A stretch of 25,986 nucleotides of DNA, from NCBI GenBank assembly GCA_964480915.1, contig CAYZRS010000064.1:1-25986 (forward strand), written 5' to 3'. Shown piece after piece: positions 16,108 to 22,557 of the stretch. Every line of letters starts with the position of its first letter. The first letter of the stretch is position 1. A program made the translations under genes and the position numbers. The DNA is from CAWGCE01 sp964480915 (lineage in GTDB: Bacteria; Planctomycetota; Planctomycetia; Pirellulales; Pirellulaceae). The notes under the pieces are model-generated. The model did no database searches, had not been told where the DNA came from, and saw nothing but the letters and a program-made list of their open reading frames with translations.

Positions 16108-17103
16108 ATGTCTCGTCCAGTCACACTCTTTACTGGCCAATGGGCCGATCTTTCGATTGACGACCTCAGCCGCATGGTGGCCGATTTCGGATACCACGGT
16201 GTCGAATTGGCCTGTTGGGGCGACCATTTCGAAGTCGACAAGGCGATTGCCGACGATGGATATTGCAGCCGAAAACGAGAGATGCTGGCGAGCCACGATC
16301 TGCAGTGCCACGCGATTAGCGCTCACTTGGTCGGCCAAGCGGTCTGTGACAACATCGACGAACGTCATCAGGCGATCGTACCCGACTATGTGTGGGGTGA
16401 CGGCGACCCGGCTGGTGTTAACCAACGGGCCGCGGAAGAGTTAAAGAACACGGCGCGCGCAGCTCAGGCGTTCGATGTAGAAGTCGTCAATGGTTTTACC
16501 GGCAGCAGTATCTGGCATCTGAACTATTCGTTCCCGCCCGTCCCTGAATCGATGATCGAAGCCGGCTTTCAGCAGTTTGCCGATCGCTTCAATCCGATCT
16601 TGGATGTGTTTGGTGAGTGTGGTGTTCGTTTTGCACTGGAAGTCCATCCGACCGAGATCGCCTTTGATATCTATACGGCGGAGCGAGCGCTGAAGGCGCT
16701 CGATCATCGAGAAGAATTCGGCTTTAATTTTGATCCCAGCCATCTGCTCTGGCAGGGCATCGATCCGGTCGAATTCATTCGCGCCTTTCCAGATCGCATC
16801 TATCACGTCCACATCAAGGATGCAATCACGACGCTCAATGGGAAAAGCGGCATCTTGGCCAGTCACCAAAACTTCGGGGATCCACGGCGCGGTTGGGACT
16901 TTCGTTCACCCGGTCGCGGCGGCGTGAATTTCGAAGAGATCATCCGGGCACTGAACGTCGTCGGCTATCAAGGGCCGCTTTCGGTCGAATGGGAAGACTG
17001 TGGCATGGAGCGCGAATTCGGCGCTCGAGAAGCGTGCAATTTCGTCAAACAACTCGATTTCGCACCCAGCAACGTGCAATTCGATGCGGCCTTCGCCGAT
17101 TGA
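16108..17103 (+). CDS. Sugar phosphate isomerase/epimerase family protein (xylose isomerase-like TIM barrel)
   Basis: A 331-residue TIM-barrel protein of the AP endonuclease 2 / sugar-phosphate isomerase superfamily, which includes IolE- and epimerase-type enzymes. Metal-binding motifs are present: ALEVHPTEIAFD (Glu), FNFDPSHLLWQG (Asp/His), IYHVHIKDA (His) and SVEWEDCGMEREFG (Glu). The N-terminal strand carries VTLFTGQWADLSIDDLSRMV and GYHGVELACWGDHFEV. The substrate cannot be read from the sequence; catabolism of an inositol, rhamnose or similar sugar is plausible. AGGGA lies six bases before ATG 16108. It is monocistronic: divergent from the STN-like gene upstream and followed by a terminator 36 bases after the stop. 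Confidence 0.9.
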   Translation: MSRPVTLFTGQWADLSIDDLSRMVADFGYHGVELACWGDHFEVDKAIADDGYCSRKREMLASHDLQCHAISAHLVGQAVCDNIDERHQAIVPDYVWGDGDPAGVNQRAAEELKNTARAAQAFDVEVVNGFTGSSIWHLNYSFPPVPESMIEAGFQQFADRFNPILDVFGECGVRFALEVHPTEIAFDIYTAERALKALDHREEFGFNFDPSHLLWQGIDPVEFIRAFPDRIYHVHIKDAITTLNGKSGILASHQNFGDPRRGWDFRSPGRGGVNFEEIIRALNVVGYQGPLSVEWEDCGMEREFGAREACNFVKQLDFAPSNVQFDAAFAD

Positions 17104-17138
17104 TGTCCGTCGATTCACCGAAGTATTGACCGAAGAGA

Positions 17139-17165
17139 AGCGGCGGGTTTTGCCCGTCGCTTTTT
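17139..17165 (+). terminator. Rho-independent terminator after the TIM-barrel gene
   Basis: AGCGGCGGG and CCCGTCGCT form a 9-bp stem (one G-T wobble) with a five-base loop, followed by TTTTT. It begins 36 bases after the stop codon at 17103, so transcription of the isomerase-like gene most likely ends here. Confidence 0.9.
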
Positions 17166-17387
17166 CGTGGTGTGAGCGCATTGGCGTTGATAGCATCCAT
17201 CCCAGCGGTTGCCGATTCTGGCCTGTTTTCGAAGAGACCTCCGGAATATTGTCGACAATTGATATACAGGTATCACGGCCCGCGTCCGGGGCAGCGATAC
17301 GTGAAGGCCGACTTCGCGCCCTGTCTTGGTGACGCTGCCATGGTTCGTGGTGTGCCATGCTCCGTTTCGTCTGCCCGAGTGCGAATC

Positions 17388-19304
17388 ATGCGTTTCCTCA
17401 AATTTCAACGCTGGATGGTGTTGCTGGCGTTGGCCGGCGCGACCACTGGGGTTTGGCAGGCGGAGGCGGATGAAGCCAGCGCGGTCGAGCTCACTCCGAT
17501 CGCCGAAAGTCGCGCCGCCTATCAGCGGGCTTTAGAAGATCTGGCCGATGCCTGCATCGAAGCAGGGGAGCCGCGGGCTGCGGAAATGGTCCGGGCGTTG
17601 GTCAGCAGTCCGGTACGGGGCAAACAGCGGATTTACTTGCCGCCCGTTTTGAGCCAATCGGTCGACGCCTTGGCTCAGATCAAAAAGCAAGAATTGCGTC
17701 GTCAGTTGCAAGTCGCGCGACGCAAATTCGCCGATCAGCTTTGGCTGCACGTCGATGCAAATCGCGAACTCCCAAATGTCACCGAAACGTATCAGCTCGC
17801 CCACGAAGCGGCCTTCGTCGATCCGACTCAACCGGAAGCGAAGCGAGTCGTCGCGGCTGGCTATTCCAGTCGCCGCGAAGGAGTCGCTCGGCCGGCCAGA
17901 TCGCGACACAAAGAATATGGTTGGCTGGCCGGATCGTACTGGCGAGTCAAAACGGACCATTTCCTGATCGTCACGAACCACAGCGCTCGGGCTGCGACCG
18001 ATGCGGCGCAGGTGTTGGAAGAAACTTACAGCGTGTGGCGGCAGCTGTTTGCCTCTTTATGGCTGAGTCCCGAAACGTTGCGGCGGGTGATTGATGGGGC
18101 TCAGTTACCCACCAATCGACGACACCACAAAGTGGTGTTGTTTGCCGATCGCGCGGAATACTTGCGGCGGCTAAAACAGGCCGAGCCGAACGTCGCCTTG
18201 TCGACCGGTATGTATCGAGACGTGGCCAGCACTTCGTATTTCTATATGGATACGCCGCTGCGGACCGATACTTGGCGACACGAATTGACGCACCAGCTAT
18301 TTCAAGAAATCTTGAAAGCCGATCCGGGCGTTGGTGAAGCGAGCGGTTTTTGGGCCGTCGAAGCGGTCGCGCTCTACATGGAATCGACCCGACCCGGTGC
18401 TGGTTACTACGAGTTGGGCGGAGTTGAGTCTCGTCGGTTGCAATACGCGCGATACCGCGCTTTGAACGAGCAGTATTACATCCCGATCGCCAAGTTGTCG
18501 GAGATGACGAAAAGCCAATTGCAGAATCATCCGGAAATACGCAAGCTCTACAGTCAAGCGGCCGGGCTGGCTCACTTTCTGATGGACGATCACAAGCCGC
18601 TCCGCGCCGCACATGACGCCGACCTACCGACCACCGGTTCGGCCGTCTATCGGTCAGCCTTTATCGAATACCTGGGCGACCTCTATCGTACACCGCGCCG
18701 AGCTCATTCACTCGCAGAGCGATCGGGAACGCCGCCGGCCCGTTTGGATTTCGGTTACCACGAATACCTCAAAGTCGACGACCGCGACCTGGCCTCGCTG
18801 CGGAAATCATCGTCCGCTACAAGTCGGGTCCGCGCTCTGTGCCTGGGTCATACCAACATCACCGACCGCGGCCTCCGTCGGCTGGTCGGTCTGGACGATT
18901 TGGAATGGCTCGATCTGACCGCCTGCCGAATCACTGACGACGGAGTCAAGTCATTACCCGCCGCCCCAAAGCTGAAGCGGTTGTCACTGGAACGGACCCG
19001 GATCACCGACCTCAGTTGCGACAAACTGAGCACATTCGTGGGATTGGAGGAACTCGATCTATCGCATACGGAGGTGACCGATGTGGGGATCGCATCGTTG
19101 GCCACGCTGCAAAACCTTAGGTCACTTTGGTTGACGGGAGCCAAAGTCGGCGATGAGGCAGTGCCAACAATCGTCAAGCTCAAGCAGCTCGAACACCTGA
19201 ATCTCAACGAGACTTCGGTGTCGCAGGAGGCCTGGCAGGAGCTAAAAGCGGCCTTGCCTCGTTTGGGAGCGCCGGGAGCCCTGGGCGATCCGGTGCGCCA
19301 TTAG
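17388..19304 (+). CDS. Exported HExxH metallopeptidase-like protein with C-terminal leucine-rich repeats
   Basis: A 638-residue secreted protein with two parts. From ATG 17388 a signal peptide (about 1-28, MRFLKFQRWMVLLALAGATT) precedes a region resembling the DUF1570-type peptidases of planctomycetes. It has HELTH (His298, Glu299, His302) and a candidate third ligand Glu325 in WAVEAVALYMES, 23 residues on, the gluzincin spacing. From about residue 478 to 617 there are five or so leucine-rich repeats of the TDxGLxxL type (LEWLDLTACRITDDGVKSL; LEELDLSHTEVTDVGIASL; LEHLNLNETSVSQEAW). The frame is open from 17172, but only ATG 17388 gives the signal peptide. The substrate is unknown; the repeats suggest a protein partner or target. 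It stands alone after a terminator. Confidence 0.82.
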   Translation: MRFLKFQRWMVLLALAGATTGVWQAEADEASAVELTPIAESRAAYQRALEDLADACIEAGEPRAAEMVRALVSSPVRGKQRIYLPPVLSQSVDALAQIKKQELRRQLQVARRKFADQLWLHVDANRELPNVTETYQLAHEAAFVDPTQPEAKRVVAAGYSSRREGVARPARSRHKEYGWLAGSYWRVKTDHFLIVTNHSARAATDAAQVLEETYSVWRQLFASLWLSPETLRRVIDGAQLPTNRRHHKVVLFADRAEYLRRLKQAEPNVALSTGMYRDVASTSYFYMDTPLRTDTWRHELTHQLFQEILKADPGVGEASGFWAVEAVALYMESTRPGAGYYELGGVESRRLQYARYRALNEQYYIPIAKLSEMTKSQLQNHPEIRKLYSQAAGLAHFLMDDHKPLRAAHDADLPTTGSAVYRSAFIEYLGDLYRTPRRAHSLAERSGTPPARLDFGYHEYLKVDDRDLASLRKSSSATSRVRALCLGHTNITDRGLRRLVGLDDLEWLDLTACRITDDGVKSLPAAPKLKRLSLERTRITDLSCDKLSTFVGLEELDLSHTEVTDVGIASLATLQNLRSLWLTGAKVGDEAVPTIVKLKQLEHLNLNETSVSQEAWQELKAALPRLGAPGALGDPVRH

Positions 19305-19332
19305 GCCGAATCGGCCGATCTTCGCGGACTCA

Positions 19333-19358
19333 GTTCCTCGGGCTTTCCAACGAGGAAC
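19333..19358 (+). promoter_or_regulatory. Perfect inverted repeat upstream of the tRNA-His promoter
   Basis: GTTCCTCG and CGAGGAAC form a perfect 8-base inverted repeat with a ten-base spacer, 29 bases after the end of the HExxH/LRR gene and ten bases before the -35 of the tRNA promoter. There is no T run, so it may be a Rho-independent-like hairpin of weak type, a transcript-end stabiliser, or an operator for the tRNA gene. Confidence 0.45.
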
Positions 19359-19367
19359 GGTACGGCG

Positions 19368-19396
19368 TTGACCATTGAATTGGGCCTACGTACACT
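19368..19396 (+). promoter_or_regulatory. Sigma70-type promoter of tRNA-His
   Basis: TTGACC (19368-19373) and TACACT (19391-19396) are separated by exactly 17 bases and lie 51 bases upstream of the tRNA. Five of six -35 bases and four of six -10 bases match consensus. Transcription would start near 19403 and give a leader of about 44 bases. Confidence 0.68.
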
Positions 19397-19446
19397 ATTC
19401 CGTTCGGCTTGTCGGTCCCGATCCATCGGGCGGCCAGGTCATCCAT

Positions 19447-19521
19447 GGTGGTTGTAGCTCAGTTGGTTAGAGCGCCGGATTGTGATTCCGGAAGTCGGGG
19501 GTTCGAGTCCCCTCAGCCACC
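19447..19521 (+). tRNA. tRNA-His (anticodon GTG)
   Basis: The cloverleaf folds cleanly. The acceptor stem GTGGTTG (19448-19454) pairs with CAGCCAC (19514-19520) with one G-T wobble. The extra G at 19447 (G-1) pairs with the discriminator C at 19521, the hallmark of tRNA-His. The anticodon stem CCGGA/TCCGG encloses loop TTGTGAT with anticodon GTG at 19482-19484. The T arm has GGGGGTTCGAGTCCCC. CCA is not encoded. A run of six T at 19523-19528 follows directly and may end the transcript. Confidence 0.98.
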
Positions 19522-19559
19522 CTTTTTTGTTTCTCTCGGCTGATGCTTGCCGCCGGTGT

Positions 19560-20384
19560 TCACTGCGACAAAAACAGCGAGCGATTCGAGTTCGCTACCA
19601 CGTTGAGCACCACTTCGCCAAAGATCTGTCGCATCAGAAAACCCTTCCGGCTGTTGCCCATAATGATCAAGTCGGCATCGAGTCCAGCGGCGTAGGGGAG
19701 CAGGCCATCTTTGGCCGATTGGTTCACCAAATCGATTTCCGCTTCGATGCCGTGGGCGCGGCAGTAGTTGGCCGCCTGTTCCAGACGCCGTTTTCCCTGC
19801 GATTCGTTCGAATCGAAAGTGACGATCCGTAGCAGAGCATCAGGCCATAAGTTCATTTGCACATACCGCTTCATCGCAATGGACGATTCGATCGAACCGC
19901 TGTAGGCGATTAAGGTCCGCTTCATTTCGCGGTATTGGTCTTCGACCGCGATTAGAGGGCGGGCGCCTTCTTCGACTAAACGGACCAGTTCCGAGGGGGG
20001 CTCGTCCATCACGCCATGCGTGAACAGGTTTCTCAGACCACAGACGAGCAAATCATGGTAGCGCGAGCATTCGATGATTTTCTCAAACGCCTTCCCTTCC
20101 TCGCGTTGCACATCAAAACAGAGATGGGCCGCTGTTGCCGTCTTGGAAAAGTACTCGACCGCCTGATCGAGCACCTCTTCGGTCAATTCGAGTCGATGTT
20201 CCCGTAGTTCTTTAGCGATGCCACCGGCGCCGATGGGAAAGGTGCCGGCCGACATGGATCCTGGATCGACCAGCGTCACGGCGGTGAGCCTAGCTCGACA
20301 GCGTTTCGCCAAATCAACGGCGTGGTCGGTGGCCGATTGGGAATACGCCAAGTCGCCAAGGCCAACAAGAATGGATTTGATCAC
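19560..20384 (-). CDS. Tandem universal stress protein (two Usp domains)
   Basis: A 274-residue protein with two Usp folds: residues about 1-135 (IKSILVGLGDLAYSQSATDHAVDLAK...) and about 140-274 (MKRTLIAYSGSIESSIAMKRYV...). The C-terminal ATP-site region is MGNSRKGFLMRQIFGEVVLNVV, a degenerate form of the usual G-x2-G-x9-GS motif, so nucleotide binding is uncertain. Such proteins respond to stress, hypoxia or ion imbalance and often sit beside transporters. The open frame extends to 20486, but the start is most likely GTG 20384. It directly follows an AGGAAGAGGA site, and its GTGA overlaps the stop of the small membrane ORF upstream. Any added residues from farther upstream would read through that ORF in another frame. 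It ends 38 bases from the convergent tRNA-His. Confidence 0.86.
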   Translation of the reverse strand: MIKSILVGLGDLAYSQSATDHAVDLAKRCRARLTAVTLVDPGSMSAGTFPIGAGGIAKELREHRLELTEEVLDQAVEYFSKTATAAHLCFDVQREEGKAFEKIIECSRYHDLLVCGLRNLFTHGVMDEPPSELVRLVEEGARPLIAVEDQYREMKRTLIAYSGSIESSIAMKRYVQMNLWPDALLRIVTFDSNESQGKRRLEQAANYCRAHGIEAEIDLVNQSAKDGLLPYAAGLDADLIIMGNSRKGFLMRQIFGEVVLNVVANSNRSLFLSQ

Positions 20385-20503
20385 GATTCCTCTTCCTGGC
20401 GCCCATGGTGGCGAGTCTTCCATCGGGTGAGACCGGCGGCGATCGGAAAAGCGACCATGGCAATCAGCAGCGCCGCTACCAAACAAAATTCAAATGAACT
20501 CAT
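20381..20503 (-). CDS. Small membrane protein, 40 residues, overlapping the Usp gene
   Basis: A 40-codon ORF too short for most gene finders. The protein starts MSSFEFCLVAALLIAMVAFP and continues IAAGL, giving one transmembrane helix (about 5-25), then a basic and acidic cytoplasmic tail (TRWKTRHHGRQEEES). Its TGA stop (20381-20383) overlaps the GTG start of the Usp gene as GTGA, a classic translational-coupling arrangement; its last codons also contain the Usp ribosome binding site. GGA lies a few bases ahead of the ATG (cat at 20501-20503 on the plus strand). I do not recognise the family. It could be a membrane anchor or the remnant of a small transporter subunit that partners with Usp. 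Confidence 0.6.
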   Translation of the reverse strand: MSSFEFCLVAALLIAMVAFPIAAGLTRWKTRHHGRQEEES

Positions 20504-20813
20504 TGAAATTCCAATCGGCTAGTTGCATCAGATTCTCATGGCCAGCAAATTCGCCCCGCATTAACAGACGGCCGGAATTCTAGGTAAGCTCTTCGTGGCC
20601 CATGGTGGTCGCTTCCGAGCACGGCGTCCGCGTGATCTAATTATACGGGCCAGCCGTCGCGGGCAGTTCCGCTTAAGCTTATAGTTGGCTTTCTAGTTGC
20701 GAAAGTAGCGTCACCGACGCACTGGCGAGGCTGCTTGGACACCCTGTTCTCGAATTTGTCAACGACAGCCTCTATGCCTCAAAGACTGAGTCGATAGGAC
20801 CGAAGTGCCATAG
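20504..20813. other. Intergenic region between divergent Usp and membrane-protein genes
   Basis: Three hundred and ten bases without a supported gene. It presumably holds both divergent promoters. On the minus strand a perfect TATAAT is present (listed separately); on the plus strand TTGTCA (20756-20761) lacks a good -10 partner. No terminator or RNA gene is visible. Confidence 0.45.
20640..20645 (-). promoter_or_regulatory. Possible -10 element for the small ORF/Usp operon
   Basis: A perfect TATAAT on the minus strand, 137 bases upstream of the 40-residue ORF. No good -35 is found at 16-18 bases (the best hexamers match two of six), so recognition by an activator or alternative sigma factor would be needed. 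Chance occurrence is possible. Confidence 0.3.
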
Positions 20814-21167
20814 ATGGATAATATTTCATTCACGACCCCGGCGCTCGTCGTGCTGTTGCTCCCTTCGGTTCTCATTCCCCTGGCAACCATGCTCTTCTTG
20901 CGCACGCAACGGACGCGCATTGACTACGGTCCGACACGCTGGCTCTTCTTGCTGGGAACGATGCTATGGGTGGGCATTGCCTGTTGGGAAGCTTTTGATA
21001 TGAACGCCTCTCCGATCACGTTGGCAAGTCCTTTTCGCCTCGTCAACATTCTCGAGGCGCGAACGTTCCGAGCGACATTGCCACGTTGGCTCTTGCTTTG
21101 CCTGCCCGCGTTTCCTTCCTTCTTCGCTGTCCTGGTCATGTTCCGCAAGCGGTTCCAGATGAGGTAA
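20814..21167 (+). CDS. Small polytopic membrane protein, function unknown
   Basis: A 117-residue hydrophobic protein I do not recognise. Three membrane segments are likely: about 8-30 (ALVVLLLPSVLIPLATMLFL), about 43-60 (WLFLLGTMLWVGIACWEAF) and about 90-108 (WLLLCLPAFPSFFAVLVMF), with Arg-rich loops (LRTQRTRID; FRKRFQMR at the C-terminus) pointing to a cytoplasmic C-terminus by the positive-inside rule. ATG 20814 has only weak ribosome-binding sequence. The gene is followed after about 100 bases by the DUF418 gene in the same direction, so a functional link is possible but not shown. Confidence 0.6.
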   Translation: MDNISFTTPALVVLLLPSVLIPLATMLFLRTQRTRIDYGPTRWLFLLGTMLWVGIACWEAFDMNASPITLASPFRLVNILEARTFRATLPRWLLLCLPAFPSFFAVLVMFRKRFQMR

Positions 21168-21270
21168 TGCGAAACTCGGCTGGCCAGTTGGGTGAAGCCA
21201 GTCTGCCGATGGGTGAATAATGTGTCGAGAAAACACAATATCGGACCATCAATCACGAATAGCAAACATC

Positions 21271-22521
21271 ATGCATCACCCACCAGCTATTGCCCCCGAT
21301 GTGTCGCCTGTCGCCGGTGCTCAACGAATGGTCTCGATCGATGTGCTCCGTGGCTTTGCGGTACTGGGCATCTTGGTGATGAACATTCAATCGTACTCGA
21401 TGATCGGATCGAGTTATTCCAACCCGCACGCGTATGGCGATCTGTCGGGACTCCATTACGTCGTCTGGTACTTGAGCCATCTCCTCTGCGACATGAAGTT
21501 TATGGCGCTGTTCTCGATGTTGTTTGGGGCGGGCATTGTCGTGATGCAAACTCGGCGGGAGCAGCAAGGTCTTCCTTGCACCGCATTTCACTATCGGCGA
21601 ACGGGCTGGTTGCTGATGTTTGGGCTCATCCATGCCTATGGAATTTGGTACGGCGATATCTTGGTTGTCTATTCGCTGTCTGCTTTCATCGTATTCTGGG
21701 CCAAGCGTTGGCGCCCTCGGACACTCATCGTCGTGTCGTTGTTGATGCTGACCGTTAGCTCCGTCCTTTCGCTCGCTTCGGGGCTGTCCATGCCCTACTG
21801 GGATGAGGCTCAAATGGCCGAGTTCCGTGGTGACTGGATGCCGGATGGACCGGCCATCGAAAAAGAGGTCGCAGCCTACCGTGGCAGCTGGCGCGAGCAA
21901 CTCTCCCATCGAGTTCCTATGGCGTGGATGTTTCACACGTTCCTGTTCGGCTTCTTCTTTTTCTGGCGAACCGGCGGACTGATGCTGATGGGGATGGCGC
22001 TCTTCAAGACGGATGTGTTTAGCGCCCGTCGCAGCAAGTCGTTCTACCGGACGATGACGGTGTTCGGGCTTGGTTGCGGTCTACCAATCGTTGCCTGGGG
22101 CGTTTCGAAGAATAACGCAGTCGATTGGGACATTCATTATTCTTTCTTTCAAGGAGCCCAGTTCAATTATTGGGGCAGTATTGCTGTCGCCTTCGGCTAC
22201 GTTGGGGTGATCATGCTCGCCTGCCAATCAACCCGGCTGAATCGGCTGACGTCTATTCTCGCCAAGACGGGGCAAATGGCGTTTACCAACTATCTATCGC
22301 AAAGCGTGATCTGCACATTGATTTTTTACGGTCATGGCTGGGGGCGATTTGGAACCGTTTCTCGAGTGCAACAAATTGGTATCGTTGCAGTGATCTTGCT
22401 TTGCCAAATCGCCTTCTCCAATTGGTGGCTGGCCCGTTTCCGTTTTGGACCGCTCGAATGGCTGTGGCGTAGCCTGTCCTATTGGAAGCTGCAGTCGATG
22501 TCCCGGCCTGCCTCAGAGTGA
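21271..22521 (+). CDS. DUF418 family membrane protein (YeiB-like)
   Basis: A 416-residue polytopic inner-membrane protein of the DUF418 family. The N-terminal signature RMVSIDVLRGFAVLGILVMN is present, resembling the first helix of heparan-alpha-glucosaminide acetyltransferase-like and acyltransferase-3-type proteins, and the C-terminal DUF418 segment is clear (GQMAFTNYLSQSVICTLIFY ... FSNWWLARFRFGPLEWLWR). About ten hydrophobic segments are visible. Such proteins may move an acyl group or substrate across the membrane, but the reaction is not known for this family. ATG 21271 is chosen because it sits close to the conserved region; an ATG at 21220 would add 17 residues. Neither has a strong ribosome binding site. 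Confidence 0.88.
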   Translation: MHHPPAIAPDVSPVAGAQRMVSIDVLRGFAVLGILVMNIQSYSMIGSSYSNPHAYGDLSGLHYVVWYLSHLLCDMKFMALFSMLFGAGIVVMQTRREQQGLPCTAFHYRRTGWLLMFGLIHAYGIWYGDILVVYSLSAFIVFWAKRWRPRTLIVVSLLMLTVSSVLSLASGLSMPYWDEAQMAEFRGDWMPDGPAIEKEVAAYRGSWREQLSHRVPMAWMFHTFLFGFFFFWRTGGLMLMGMALFKTDVFSARRSKSFYRTMTVFGLGCGLPIVAWGVSKNNAVDWDIHYSFFQGAQFNYWGSIAVAFGYVGVIMLACQSTRLNRLTSILAKTGQMAFTNYLSQSVICTLIFYGHGWGRFGTVSRVQQIGIVAVILLCQIAFSNWWLARFRFGPLEWLWRSLSYWKLQSMSRPASE

Positions 22522-22557
22522 TTTTCGAACAGAGCGCCGAGTGGTCACTGATCGTGT

